A DNA stretch of 64,000 nucleotides, taken from Zeus faber (lineage: Eukaryota; Chordata; Actinopteri; Zeiformes; Zeidae). Positions 37,429 to 51,900 of the stretch are shown in pieces. The position numbers and the translations under genes are program-made. The stretch's first letter is position 1. The number at the start of each line of letters is the position of its first letter. The stretch is taken from positions 310,001 through 374,000 of the forward strand of contig OY482849.1 of the NCBI GenBank assembly GCA_960531495.1, given 5' to 3'. The notes below the pieces were generated by a model that saw only the letters and a list, made by a program, of their open reading frames with translations, was not told the DNA's origin and did no database searches.

Positions 37429-37845
37429 CATGTATTTGTCGAGTTATGATCATTTTCATCATTGTGTGCACATGTGGGAAAAAATGCATTTTCAGCCGAT
37501 TTCAACGTCGAAAAGGGGAATTGGTTAAACACTTCAGTCATTACTCTGTGTGACAGTGTCAGACAGTTTAAATACAATGGTGAACTAGTATATGCTGCTA
37601 AAGTGTTGTTTGTCAAACAGTTTTAGGCCCATCTAACATGTATTTGTCGAGTTATGGTCATTTTCATCATTATGTGCACATGTGGGAAAAAACGCATTTT
37701 CAGCCGATTTAAACGTCGAAAAGGGGAATTGCTTAAACGCTTCAGTCATTACTCTGTGTGACAGTGTCAGACAGTTTAAATACAATGGTGAACTAGTATA
37801 TGCTGCTAAAGCGTTGTTTGTCAAACAGTTTTAGGCCCATACAAG

Positions 37846-38236
37846 CATGTATTTGTCGAGGTATGAGCATTTTCAGAACATTGGACGGTTTGCTGTCTAG
37901 CTGAATTAGAGAAACACCGAACCATTGTCTCTTCAGAGGTGTATGATTCAGAATGCTGCAGTACAGCATTGAAATTTAATTAATATGATGAACTATTATG
38001 TGCTTCCTAAGTTTTTCTCTCAGATTTCTATGCCCATCTAACATGTATTTCTGGAGTTATGATCATTTTCAGAACTTGTGACGGTTTGCTGTCTTGCTGA
38101 ATTAGAGAAACACCGAACCATTGTCTCTCTAGAGGTGAATGATTCAGAATGCTGCAGTACAGCATAGAAATTTAATTAATATGATGAACTATTATGTGCT
38201 TCTTAAGTGTTTCTCACAGATTCTAGGCCCATCTAA
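37846..38236 (+). repeat. Irregular BB pair near the left edge of the satellite
   Basis: Two B monomers (37846-38041 and 38042-38236) are adjacent, the only BB I saw. The second begins with the TTCTGGAGTTATGATC head that otherwise marks an A following a B, then becomes B at TTTTCAGAACTTGTGACGG. It is probably the product of unequal exchange between an A and a B. Confidence 0.8.
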
Positions 38237-38860
38237 CATGTATTTGTGGAGTTATGATCATTTTCATCATTGTGTGCACATGTGGGAAAAAACGCATTGT
38301 CAGCCGATTTAAACGTCGAAAAGGGGAATTGGTTAAACGCTTCAGTCATTACTCGGTGTGACAGTGTCAGACAGTTTAAATACAATGGTGAACTAGTATA
38401 TGCTGCTAAAGCGTTGTTTGTCAACCAGTTTTAGACCCATCTAACATGTATTTGTCGAGTTATGATCATTTTCATCATTATGTGTACATCTGGGAAAAAA
38501 TGCATTTTCAGCCGATTTAAACGTCGAAAAGGGGAATTGCTTAAACGCTTCAGTCATTACTCTGTGTGACAGTGTCCGACAGTTTAAATACAATGGTGAA
38601 CTAGTATATGCTGCTAAAGTGTTGTTTGTCAAACAGTTTTAGGCCCATGTAAAATGTATTTGTCGAGTTATGATCATTTTCATCATTGTGTGCACATGTG
38701 GGAAAAAACGCATTTCCAGCCGATTTAAACGTCGAAAAGGGGAATTGGTTAAACGCTTCAGTCATTACTCTGTGTGACAGTGTCAGACAGTTTAAATACA
38801 ATGGTGAACTAGTATATGCTGCTAAAGCGTTGTTTGTCAAACAGTTTTAGGCCCATACAA
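38237..38860 (+). repeat. Diagnostic A1-A2-A3 triplet, first occurrence
   Basis: Three A monomers carry shared private variants. A1 has CTCGGTGTGAC and ends TTTTAGACCC. A2 has TGTGTACATCTGGG and CAGTGTCCGAC. A3 begins CATGTAAAATG and has CATTTCCAGCC. The same triplet recurs starting at 41711, 44989, 47031, 51115, 53768 and 57446 (spacings 3474, 3278, 2042, 4084, 2653 and 3678), marking a super-repeat above AAB/AAAB. Confidence 0.85.
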
Positions 38861-39263
38861 CATGTATTTGTCGAGGTATGAGCATTTTCAGAACATTGGA
38901 CGGTTTGCTGTCTAGCTGAATTAGAGAAACACCGAACCATTGTCTCTTCAGAGGTGTATGATTCAGAATGCTGCAGTACAGCATTGAAATTTAATTAATA
39001 TGATGAACTATTATGTGCTTCCTAAGTTTTTCTCTCAGATTTCTATGCCCATCTAACATGTATTTGTGGAGTTATGATCATTTTCATCATTGTGTGCACA
39101 TGTGGGAAAAAACGCATTTTCAGCCGATTTAAACGTCGAAAAGGGGAATTGGTTAAACGCTTCAGTCATTACTCTGTGTGACAGTGTCAGACAGTTTAAA
39201 TACAATGGTGAACTAGTATATGCTGCTAAAGTGTTGTTGTCAAACAGTTTTAGGCCCATCTAA

Positions 39264-39471
39264 CATGTATTTGTCGAGTTAGGATCATTTTCATCATAGT
39301 GTGCACATGTGGGAAAAAACGCATTTTCAGCCGATTTAAACGTCGAAAAGGGGACTTGGTTAAACGCTTCAGTCATTACTCTGTGTGACAGTGTCAGACA
39401 GTTTAAATACAATGGTGAACTAGTATATGCTGCTAAAGCGTTGTTTGTCAAACAGTTTTAGGCCCATACAA
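39264..39471 (+). repeat. Representative A monomer (208 bp)
   Basis: It starts CATGTATTTGTCGAG and contains a GTGCACATGTGGG word (overlapping palindromes GTGCAC and CACATGTG), a GGGAAAAAACGCATTTTC word, GATTTAAACGTCGAAAAGG, CAGTGTCAGACAGTTTAAAT, ACTAGT, GCTGCTAAAG and a terminal CAGTTTTAGGCCCAT. This copy is the GGATC / GACTTGG variant. On the plus strand about 50 codons are open from the GTGGGA word to the TAG of TTTTAGG. Confidence 0.9.
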
Positions 39472-39667
39472 CATGTATTTGTTGAGGTATGAGCATTTTC
39501 AGATCTTGTGACGGTTTGCTGTCTAGCTGAATTAGAGAAACACCGAACCATTGTCTCTTCAGAGGTGAATGATTCAGAATGCTGCAGTACAGCATAGAAA
39601 TTTAATTAATATGATGAACTATTATGTGCTCCTTAAGTGTTTCTCACAGATATCTAGGCCCATCTAA
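39472..39667 (+). repeat. Representative B monomer (196 bp)
   Basis: It starts CATGTATTTGTTGAGGTATG and continues with GACGGTTTGCTGTCTAGC, AGAGAAACACCGAACC, a CTGCAG, a TTAATTAA, ATGATGAACTATTATGTGC and CTAGGCCCATCTAA. Both ends are plainly similar to A (CATGTATTTGT...GAGCATTTTCA and GATGAACTATTATGTGCT versus GGTGAACTAGTATATGCT). A and B are therefore diverged descendants of one monomer, B lacking most of A's GGGAAAAAACGC region. Confidence 0.88.
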
Positions 39668-41710
39668 CATGTATTTGTGGAGTTATGATCATTTTCATCA
39701 TTGTGTGCACATGTGGGAAAAAACGCATTTTCAGCCGATTTAAACGTCGAAAAGGGGAATTGGTTAAACGCTTCAGTCATTACTCTGTGTGACAGTGTCA
39801 GACAGTTTAAATACAATGGTGAACTAGTATATGCTGCTAAAGTGTTGTTGTCAAACAGTTTTAGGCCCATCTAACATGTATTTGTCGAGTTAGGATCATT
39901 TTCATCATAGTGTGCACATGTGGGAAAAAACGCATTTTCAGCCGATTTAAACGTCGAAAAGGGGACTTGGTTAAACGCTTCAGTCATTACTCTGTGTGAC
40001 AGTGTCAGACAGTTTAAATACAATGGTGAACTAGTATATGCTGCTAAAGTGTTGTTTGTCAAACAGTTTTAGGCCCATCTAACATGTATTTGTCGAGTTA
40101 TGGTCATTTTCATCATTATGTGCACATGTGGGAAAAAACGCATTTTCAGCCGATTTAAACGTCGAAAAGGGGAATTGCTTAAACGCTTCAGTCATTACTC
40201 TGTGTGACAGTGTCAGACAGTTTAAATACAATGGTGAACTAGTATATGCTGCTAAAGCGTTGTTTGTCAAACAGTTTTAGGCCCATACAACATGTATTTG
40301 TCGAGGTATGAGCATTTTCAGAACATTGGACGGTTTGCTGTCTAGCTGAATTAGAGAAACACCGAACCATTGTCTCTTCAGAGGTGAATGATTCAGAATG
40401 CTGCAGTACAGCATAGAAATTTAATTAATATGATGAACTATTATGTGCTTCTTAAGTGTTTCTCACAGATTTCTAGGCCCATCTAACATGTATTTGTGGA
40501 GTTATGATCATTTTCATCATTGTGTGCACATGTGGGAAAAAACGCATTTTCAGCCGATTTAAACGTCGAAAAGGGGAATTGGTTAAACGCTTCAGTCATT
40601 ACTCTGTGTGACAGTGTCAGACAGTTTAAATACAATGGTGAACTAGTTTATGCTGCTAAAGTGTTGTTTGTCAAACAGTTTTAGGCCCATCTAACATGTA
40701 TTTGTCGAGTTATGGTCATTTTCATCATTATGTGCACATGTGGGAAAAAACGCATTTTCAGCCGATTTAAACGTCGAAAAGGGGAATTGGTTAAACGCTT
40801 CAGTCATTACTCTGTGTGACAGTGTCAGACAGTTTAAATACAATGGTGAACTAGTATATGCTGCTAAAGTGTTGTTTGTCAACCAGTTTTAGGCCCATAC
40901 AACATGTATTTGTTGAGGTATGAGCATTTTCAGAACTTGTGACGGTTTGCTGTCTAGCTGAATTAGAGAAACACCGAACCATTGTCTCTTCAGAGGTGAA
41001 TGATTCAGAATGCTGCAGTACAGCATAGAAATTTAATTAATATGATGAACTATTATGTGCTCCTTAAGTGTTTCCCACAGATTTCAAGGCCCATCTAACA
41101 TGTATTTGTGGAGTTATGATCATTTTCATCATTGTGTGCACATGTGGGAAAAAACGCATTTTCAGCCGATTTAAACGTCGAAAAGGGGAATTGGTTAAAC
41201 GCTTCAGTCATTACTCGGTGTGACAGTTTCAGACAGTTTAAATACAATGGTGAACTAGTATATGCTGCTAAAGTGTTGTTTGTCAAACAGTTTTAGGTCC
41301 ATCTAACATGTATTTGTCGAGTTATGGTCATTTTCATCATTATGTGCACATGTGGGAAAAAACGCATTTTCAGCCGATTTAAACGTCGAAAAGGGGAATA
41401 GCTTAAACGCTTCAGTCATTACTCTGTGTGACAGTGTCAGACAGTTTAAATACAATGGTGAACTAGTATATGCTGCCAAAGCGTTGTTTGTCAACCAGTT
41501 TTAGGCCCATACAACATGTATTTGTTGAGGTATGAGCATTTTCAGAACTTGTGACGGTTTGCTGTCTTGCTGAATTAGAGAAACACCGAACCATTGTCTC
41601 TCTAGAGGTGAATGATTCAGAATGCTGCAGTACAGCATAGAAATTTAATTAATATGATGAACTATTATGTGCTTCTTAAGTGTTTCTCACAGATTTCTAG
41701 GCCCATCTAA

Positions 41711-42945
41711 CATGTATTTGTGGAGTTATGATCATTTTCATCATTGTGTGCACATGTGGGAAAAAACGCATTTTCAGCCGATTTAAACGTCGAAAAGGGG
41801 ACTTGGTTAAACGCTTCAGTCATTACTCGGTGTGACAGTGTCAGACAGTTTAAATACAATGGTGAACTAGTATATGCTGCTAAAGCGTTGTTTGTCAACC
41901 AGTTTTAGACCCATCTAACATGTATTTGTCGAGTTATGATCATTTTCATCATTATGTGTACATCTGGGAAAAAATGCATTTTCAGCCGATTTAAACGTCG
42001 AAAAGGGGAATTGCTTAAACGCTTCAGTCATTACTCTGTGTGACAGTGTCCGACAGTTTAAATACAATGGTGAACTAGTATATGCTGCTAAAGTGTTGTT
42101 TGTCAAACAGTTTTAGGCCCATGTAAAATGTATTTGTCGAGTTATGATCATTTTCATCATTGTGTGCACATGTGGGAAAAAACGCATTTCCAGCCGATTT
42201 AAACGTCGAAAAGGGGAATTGGTTAAACGCTTCAGTCATTACTCTGTGTGACAGTGTCAGACAGTTTAAATACAATGGTGAACTAGTATATGCTGCTAAA
42301 GTGTTGTTGTCAAACAGTTTTAGGCCCATCTAACATGTATTTGTCGAGTTAGGATCATTTTCATCATAGTGTGCACATGTGGGAAAAAACGCATTTTCAG
42401 CCGATTTAAACGTCGAAAAGGGGACTTGGTTAAACGCTTCAGTCATTACTCTGTGTGACAGTGTCAGACAGTTTAAATACAATGGTGAACTAGTATATGC
42501 TGCTAAAGTGTTGTTTGTCAAACAGTTTTAGGCCCATCTAACATGTATTTGTCGAGTTATGGTCATTTTCATCATTATGTGCACATGTGGGAAAAAACGC
42601 ATTTTCAGCCGATTTAAACGTCGAAAAGGGGAATTGCTTAAACGCTTCAGTCATTACTCTGTGTGACAGTGTCAGACAGTTTAAATACAATGGTGAACTA
42701 GTATATGCTGCTAAAGCGTTGTTTGTCAAACAGTTTTAGGCCCATACAACATGTATTTGTCGAGGTATGAGCATTTTCAGAACATTGGACGGTTTGCTGT
42801 CTAGCTGAATTAGAGAAACACCGAACCATTGTCTCTTCAGAGGTGAATGATTCAGAATGCTGCAGTACAGCATAGAAATTTAATTAATATGATGAACTAT
42901 TATGTGCTTCTTAAGTGTTTCTCACAGATTTCTAGGCCCATCTAA
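41711..42945 (+). repeat. Irregular block AAAAAB (1235 bp)
   Basis: The A1-A2-A3 triplet is followed directly by two more A monomers (42334 and 42542) before a B at 42750. The A3 here carries the TGTTGTC single-T deletion that elsewhere marks an A before the GGATC variant, so the block looks like a fusion of an AAAB and an AAB in which the B between them was removed. Confidence 0.8.
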
Positions 42946-45900
42946 CATGTATTTGTGGAGTTATGATCATTTTCATCATTGTGTGCACATGTGGGAAAAA
43001 ACGCATTTTCAGCCGATTTAAACGTCGAAAAGGGGAATTGGTTAAACGCTTCAGTCATTACTCTGTGTGACAGTGTCAGACAGTTTAAATACAATGGTGA
43101 ACTAGTTTATGCTGCTAAAGTGTTGTTTGTCAAACAGTTTTAGGCCCATCTAACATGTATTTGTCGAGTTATGGTCATTTTCATCATTATGTGCACATGT
43201 GGGAAAAAACGCATTTTCAGCCGATTTAAACGTCGAAAAGGGGAATTGGTTAAACGCTTCAGTCATTACTCTGTGTGACAGTGTCAGACAGTTTAAATAC
43301 AATGGTGAACTAGTATATGCTGCTAAAGTGTTGTTTGTCAACCAGTTTTAGGCCCATACAACATGTATTTGTTGAGGTATGAGCATTTTCAGATCTTGTG
43401 ACGGTTTGCTGTCTAGCTGAATTAGAGAAACACCGAACCATTGTCTCTTCAGAGGTGAATGATTCAGAATGCTGCAGTACAGCATAGAAATTTAATTAAT
43501 ATGATGAACTATTATGTGCTCCTTAAGTGTTTCTCACAGATATCTAGGCCCATCTAACATGTATTTGTGGAGTTATGATCATTTTCATCATTGTGTGCAC
43601 ATGTGGGAAAAAACGCATTTTCAGCCGATTTAAACGTCGAAAAGGGGAATTGGTTAAACGCTTCAGTCATTACTCTGTGTGACAGTGTCAGACAGTTTAA
43701 ATACAATGGTGAACTAGTATATGCTGCTAAAGTGTTGTTGTCAAACAGTTTTAGGCCCATCTAACATGTATTTGTCGAGTTAGGATCATTTTCATCATAG
43801 TGTGCACATGTGGGAAAAAACGCATTTTCAGCCGATTTAAACGTCGAAAAGGGGACTTGGTTAAACGCTTCAGTCATTACTCTGTGTGACAGTGTCAGAC
43901 AGTTTAAATACAATGGTGAACTAGTATATGCTGCTAAAGTGTTGTTTGTCAAACAGTTTTAGGCCCATCTAACATGTATTTGTCGAGTTATGGTCATTTT
44001 CATCATTATGTGCACATGTGGGAAAAAACGCATTTTCAGCCGATTTAAACGTCGAAAAGGGGAATTGCTTAAACGCTTCAGTCATTACTCTGTGTGACAG
44101 TGTCAGACAGTTTAAATACAATGGTGAACTAGTATATGCTGCTAAAGCGTTGTTTGTCAAACAGTTTTAGGCCCATACAACATGTATTTGTCGAGGTATG
44201 AGCATTTTCAGAACATTGGACGGTTTGCTGTCTAGCTGAATTAGAGAAACACCGAACCATTGTCTCTTCAGAGGTGAATGATTCAGAATGCTGCAGTACA
44301 GCATAGAAATTTAATTAATATGATGAACTATTATGTGCTTCTTAAGTGTTTCTCACAGATTTCTAGGCCCATCTAACATGTATTTGTGGAGTTATGATCA
44401 TTTTCATCATTGTGTGCACATGTGGGAAAAAACGCATTTTCAGCCGATTTAAACGTCGAAAAGGGGAATTGGTTAAACGCTTCAGTCATTACTCTGTGTG
44501 ACAGTGTCAGACAGTTTAAATACAATGGTGAACTAGTTTATGCTGCTAAAGTGTTGTTTGTCAAACAGTTTTAGGCCCATCTAACATGTATTTGTCGAGT
44601 TATGGTCATTTTCATCATTATGTGCACATGTGGGAAAAAACGCATTTTCAGCCGATTTAAACGTCGAAAAGGGGAATAGCTTAAACGCTTCAGTCATTAC
44701 TCTGTGTGACAGTGTCAGACAGTTTAAATACAATGGTGAACTAGTATATGCTGCTAAAGCGTTGTTTGTCAACCAGTTTTAGGCCCATACAACATGTATT
44801 TGTTGAGGTATGAGCATTTTCAGAACTTGTGACGGTTTGCTGTCTTGCTGAATTAGAGAAACACCGAACCATTGTCTCTCTAGAGGTGAATGATTCAGAA
44901 TGCTGCAGTACAGCATAGAAATTTAATTAATATGATGAACTATTATGTGCTTCTTAAGTGTTTCTCACAGATTTCTAGGCCCATCTAACATGTATTTGTG
45001 GAGTTATGATCATTTTCATCATTGTGTGCACATGTGGGAAAAAACGCATTTTCAGCCGATTTAAACGTCGAAAAGGGGACTTGGTTAAACGCTTCAGTCA
45101 TTACTCGGTGTGACAGTGTCAGACAGTTTAAATACAATGGTGAACTAGTATATGCTGCTAAAGCGTTGTTTGTCAACCAGTTTTAGACCCATCTAACATG
45201 TATTTGTCGAGTTATGATCATTTTCATCATTATGTGTACATCTGGGAAAAAATGCATTTTCAGCCGATTTAAACGTCGAAAAGGGGAATTGCTTAAACGC
45301 TTCAGTCATTACTCTGTGTGACAGTGTCCGACAGTTTAAATACAATGGTGAACTAGTATATGCTGCTAAAGTGTTGTTTGTCAAACAGTTTTAGGCCCAT
45401 GTAAAATGTATTTGTCGAGTTATGATCATTTTCATCATTGTGTGCACATGTGGGAAAAAACGCATTTCCAGCCGATTTAAACGTCGAAAAGGGGAATTGG
45501 TTAAACGCTTCAGTCATTACTCTGTGTGACAGTGTCAGACAGTTTAAATACAATGGTGAACTAGTATATGCTGCTAAAGTGTTGTTGTCAAACAGTTTTA
45601 GGCCCATCTAACATGTATTTGTCGAGGTATGAGCATTTTCAGAACATTGGACGGTTTGCTGTCTAGCTGAATTAGAGAAACACCGAACCATTGTCTCTTC
45701 AGAGGTGTATGATTCAGAATGCTGCAGTACAGCATTGAAATTTAATTAATATGATGAACTATTATGTGCTTCCTAAGTTTTTCTCTCAGATTTCTATGCC
45801 CATCTAACATGTATTTGTGGAGTTATGATCATTTTCATCATTGTGTGCACATGTGGGAAAAAACGCATTTTCAGCCGATTTAAACGTCGAAAAGGGGAAT

Positions 45901-48900
45901 TGGTTAAACGCTTCAGTCATTACTCTGTGTGACAGTGTCAGACAGTTTAAATACAATGGTGAACTAGTATATGCTGCTAAAGTGTTGTTGTCAAACAGTT
46001 TTAGGCCCATCTAACATGTATTTGTCGAGTTAGGATCATTTTCATCATAGTGTGCACATGTGGGAAAAAACGCATTTTCAGCCGATTTAAACGTCGAAAA
46101 GGGGACTTGGTTAAACGCTTCAGTCATTACTCTGTGTGACAGTGTCAGACAGTTTAAATACAATGGTGAACTAGTATATGCTGCTAAAGCGTTGTTTGTC
46201 AAACAGTTTTAGGCCCATACAACATGTATTTGTTGAGGTATGAGCATTTTCAGATCTTGTGACGGTTTGCTGTCTAGCTGAATTAGAGAAACACCGAACC
46301 ATTGTCTCTTCAGAGGTGAATGATTCAGAATGCTGCAGTACAGCATAGAAATTTAATTAATATGATGAACTATTATGTGCTCCTTAAGTGTTTCTCACAG
46401 ATATCTAGGCCCATCTAACATGTATTTGTGGAGTTATGATCATTTTCATCATTGTGTGCACATGTGGGAAAAAACGCATTTTCAGCCGATTTAAACGTCG
46501 AAAAGGGGAATTGGTTAAACGCTTCAGTCATTACTCTGTGTGACAGTGTCAGACAGTTTAAATACAATGGTGAACTAGTTTATGCTGCTAAAGTGTTGTT
46601 TGTCAAACAGTTTTAGGCCCATCTAACATGTATTTGTCGAGTTATGGTCATTTTCATCATTATGTGCACATGTGGGAAAAAACGCATTTTCAGCCGATTT
46701 AAACGTCGAAAAGGGGAATTGGTTAAACGCTTCAGTCATTACTCTGTGTGACAGTGTCAGACAGTTTAAATACAATGGTGAACTAGTATATGCTGCTAAA
46801 GTGTTGTTTGTCAACCAGTTTTAGGCCCATACAACATGTATTTGTTGAGGTATGAGCATTTTCAGAACTTGTGACGGTTTGCTGTCTTGCTGAATTAGAG
46901 AAACACCGAACCATTGTCTCTCTAGAGGTGAATGATTCAGAATGCTGCAGTACAGCATAGAAATTTAATTAATATGATGAACTATTATGTGCTTCTTAAG
47001 TGTTTCTCACAGATTTCTAGGCCCATCTAACATGTATTTGTGGAGTTATGATCATTTTCATCATTGTGTGCACATGTGGGAAAAAACGCATTTTCAGCCG
47101 ATTTAAACGTCGAAAAGGGGAATTGGTTAAACGCTTCAGTCATTACTCGGTGTGACAGTGTCAGACAGTTTAAATACAATGGTGAACTAGTATATGCTGC
47201 TAAAGCGTTGTTTGTCAACCAGTTTTAGACCCATCTAACATGTATTTGTCGAGTTATGATCATTTTCATCATTATGTGTACATCTGGGAAAAAATGCATT
47301 TTCAGCCGATTTAAACGTCGAAAAGGGGAATTGCTTAAACGCTTCAGTCATTACTCTGTGTGACAGTGTCCGACAGTTTAAATACAATGGTGAACTAGTA
47401 TATGCTGCTAAAGTGTTGTTTGTCAAACAGTTTTAGGCCCATGTAAAATGTATTTGTCGAGTTATGATCATTTTCATCATTGTGTGCACATGTGGGAAAA
47501 AACGCATTTCCAGCCGATTTAAACGTCGAAAAGGGGAATTGGTTAAACGCTTCAGTCATTACTCTGTGTGACAGTGTCAGACAGTTTAAATACAATGGTG
47601 AACTAGTATATGCTGCTAAAGCGTTGTTTGTCAAACAGTTTTAGGCCCATACAACATGTATTTGTCGAGGTATGAGCATTTTCAGAACATTGGACGGTTT
47701 GCTGTCTAGCTGAATTAGAGAAACACCGAACCATTGTCTCTTCAGAGGTGTATGATTCAGAATGCTGCAGTACAGCATTGAAATTTAATTAATATGATGA
47801 ACTATTATGTGCTTCCTAAGTTTTTCTCTCAGATTTCTATGCCCATCTAACATGTATTTGTGGAGTTATGATCATTTTCATCATTGTGTGCACATGTGGG
47901 AAAAAACGTATTTTCAGCCGATTTAAACGTCGAAAAGGGGAATTGGTTAAACGCTTCAGTCATTACTCTGTGTGACAGTGTCAGACAGTTTAAATACAAT
48001 GGTGAACTAGTATATGCTGCTAAAGTGTTGTTGTCAAACAGTTTTAGGCCCATCTAACATGTATTTGTCGAGTTAGGATCATTTTCATCATAGTGTGCAC
48101 ATGTGGGAAAAAACGCATTTTCAGCCGATTTAAACGTCGAAAAGGGGACTTGGTTAAACGCTTCAGTCATTACTCTGTGTGACAGTGTCAGACAGTTTAA
48201 ATACAATGGTGAACTAGTATATGCTGCTAAAGCGTTGTTTGTCAAACAGTTTTAGGCCCATACAACATGTATTTGTTGAGGTATGAGCATTTTCAGATCT
48301 TGTGACGGTTTGCTGTCTAGCTGAATTAGAGAAACACCGAACCATTGTCTCTTCAGAGGTGAATGATTCAGAATGCTGCAGTACAGCATAGAAATTTAAT
48401 TAATATGATGAACTATTATGTGCTCCTTAAGTGTTTCTCACAGATATCTAGGCCCATCTAACATGTATTTGTGGAGTTATGATCATTTTCATCATTGTGT
48501 GCACATGTGGGAAAAAACGCATTTTCAGCCGATTTAAACGTCGAAAAGGGGTATTGGTTAAACGCTTCAGTCATTACTCTGTGTGACAGTGTCAGACAGT
48601 TTAAATACAATGGTGAACTAGTATATGCTGCTAAAGTGTTGTTGTCAAACAGTTTTAGGCCCATCTAACATGTATTTGTCGAGTTAGGATCATTTTCATC
48701 ATAGTGTGCACATGTGGGAAAAAACGCATTTTCAGCCGATTTAAACGTCGAAAAGGGGACTTGGTTAAACGCTTCAGTCATTACTCTGTGTGACAGTGTC
48801 AGACAGTTTAAATACAATGGTGAACTAGTATATGCTGCTAAAGTGTTGTTTGTCAAACAGTTTTAGGCCCATCTAACATGTATTTGTCGAGTTATGGTCA

Positions 48901-51900
48901 TTTTCATCATTATGTGCACATGTGGGAAAAAACGCATTTTCAGCCGATTTAAACGTCGAAAAGGGGAATTGCTTAAACGCTTCAGTCATTACTCTGTGTG
49001 ACAGTGTCAGACAGTTTAAATACAATGGTGAACTAGTATATGCTGCTAAAGCGTTGTTTGTCAAACAGTTTTAGGCCCATACAACATGTATTTGTCGAGG
49101 TATGAGCATTTTCAGAACATTGGACGGTTTGCTGTCTAGCTGAATTAGAGAAACACCGAACCATTGTCTCTTCAGAGGTGTATGATTCAGAATGCTGCAG
49201 TACAGCATTGAAATTTAATTAATATGATGAACTATTATGTGCTTCCTAAGTTTTTCTCTCAGATTTCTATGCCCATCTAACATGTATTTGTGGAGTTATG
49301 ATCATTTTCATCATTGTGTGCACATGTGGGAAAAAACGCATTTTCAGCCGATTTAAACGTCGAAAAGGGGAATTGGTTAAACGCTTCAGTCATTACTCTG
49401 TGTGACAGTGTCAGACAGTTTAAATACAATGGTGAACTAGTATATGCTGCTAAAGTGTTGTTGTCAAACAGTTTTAGGCCCATCTAACATGTATTTGTCG
49501 AGTTAGGATCATTTTCATCATAGTGTGCACATGTGGGAAAAAACGCATTTTCAGCCGATTTAAACGTCGAAAAGGGGACTTGGTTAAACGCTTCAGTCAT
49601 TACTCTGTGTGACAGTGTCAGACAGTTTAAATACAATGGTGAACTAGTATATGCTGCTAAAGCGTTGTTTGTCAAACAGTTTTAGGCCCATACAACATGT
49701 ATTTGTTGAGGTATGAGCATTTTCAGATCTTGTGACGGTTTGCTGTCTAGCTGAATTAGAGAAACACCGAACCATTGTCTCTTCAGAGGTGAATGATTCA
49801 GAATGCTGCAGTACAGCATAGAAATTTAATTAATATGATGAACTATTATGTGCTCCTTAAGTGTTTCTCACAGATATCTAGGCCCATCTAACATGTATTT
49901 GTGGAGTTATGATCATTTTCATCATTGTGTGCACATGTGGGAAAAAACGCATTTTCAGCCGATTTAAACGTCGAAAAGGGGAATTGGTTAAACGCTTCAG
50001 TCATTACTCTGTGTGACAGTGTCAGACAGTTTAAATACAATGGTGAACTAGTATATGCTGCTAAAGTGTTGTTGTCAAACAGTTTTAGGCCCATCTAACA
50101 TGTATTTGTCGAGTTAGGATCATTTTCATCATAGTGTGCACATGTGGGAAAAAACGCATTTTCAGCCGATTTAAACGTCGAAAAGGGGACTTGGTTAAAC
50201 GCTTCAGTCATTACTCTGTGTGACAGTGTCAGACAGTTTAAATACAATGGTGAACTAGTATATGCTGCTAAAGCGTTGTTTGTCAAACAGTTTTAGGCCC
50301 ATACAACATGTATTTGTCGAGGTATGAGCATTTTCAGAACATTGGACGGTTTGCTGTCTAGCTGAATTAGAGAAACACCGAACCATTGTCTCTTCAGAGG
50401 TGAATGATTCAGAATGCTGCAGTACAGCATAGAAATTTAATTAATATGATGAACTATTATGTGCTTCTTAAGTGTTTCTCACAGATTTCTAGGCCCATCT
50501 AACATGTATTTGTGGAGTTATGATCATTTTCATCATTGTGTGCACATGTGGGAAAAAACGCATTTTCAGCCGATTTAAACGTCGAAAAGGGGAATTGGTT
50601 AAACGCTTCAGTCATTACTCTGTGTGACAGTGTCAGACAGTTTAAATACAATGGTGAACTAGTTTATGCTGCTAAAGTGTTGTTTGTCAAACAGTTTTAG
50701 GCCCATCTAACATGTATTTGTCGAGTTATGGTCATTTTCATCATTATGTGCACATGTGGGAAAAAACGCATTTTCAGCCGATTTAAACGTCGAAAAGGGG
50801 AATTGGTTAAACGCTTCAGTCATTACTCTGTGTGACAGTGTCAGACAGTTTAAATACAATGGTGAACTAGTATATGCTGCTAAAGTGTTGTTTGTCAACC
50901 AGTTTTAGGCCCATACAACATGTATTTGTTGAGGTATGAGCATTTTCAGAACTTGTGACGGTTTGCTGTCTTGCTGAATTAGAGAAACACCGAACCATTG
51001 TCTCTCTAGAGGTGAATGATTCAGAATGCTGCAGTACAGCATAGAAATTTAATTAATATGATGAACTATTATGTGCTTCTTAAGTGTTTCTCACAGATTT
51101 CTAGGCCCATCTAACATGTATTTGTGGAGTTATGATCATTTTCATCATTGTGTGCACATGTGGGAAAAAACGCATTGTCAGCCGATTTAAACGTCGAAAA
51201 GGGGAATTGCTTAAACGCTTCAGTCATTACTCGGTGTGACAGTGTCAGACAGTTTAAATACAATGGTGAACTAGTATATGCTGCTAAAGCGTTGTTTGTC
51301 AACCAGTTTTAGACCCATCTAACATGTATTTGTCGAGTTATGATCATTTTCATCATTATGTGTACATCTGGGAAAAAATGCATTTTCAGCCGATTTAAAC
51401 GTCGAAAAGGGGAATTGCTTAAACGCTTCAGTCATTACTCTGTGTGACAGTGTCCGACAGTTTAAATACAATGGTGAACTAGTATATGCTGCTAAAGTGT
51501 TGTTTGTCAAACAGTTTTAGGCCCATGTAAAATGTATTTGTCGAGTTATGATCATTTTCATCATTGTGTGCACATGTGGGAAAAAACGCATTTCCAGCCG
51601 ATTTAAACGTCGAAAAGGGGAATTGGTTAAACGCTTCAGTCATTACTCTGTGTGACAGTGTCAGACAGTTTAAATACAATGGTGAACTAGTATATGCTGC
51701 TAAAGCGTTGTTTGTCAAACAGTTTTAGGCCCATACAACATGTATTTGTCGAGGTATGAGCATTTTCAGAACATTGGACGGTTTGCTGTCTAGCTGAATT
51801 AGAGAAACACCGAACCATTGTCTCTTCAGAGGTGTATGATTCAGAATGCTGCAGTACAGCATTGAAATTTAATTAATATGATGAACTATTATGTGCTTCC

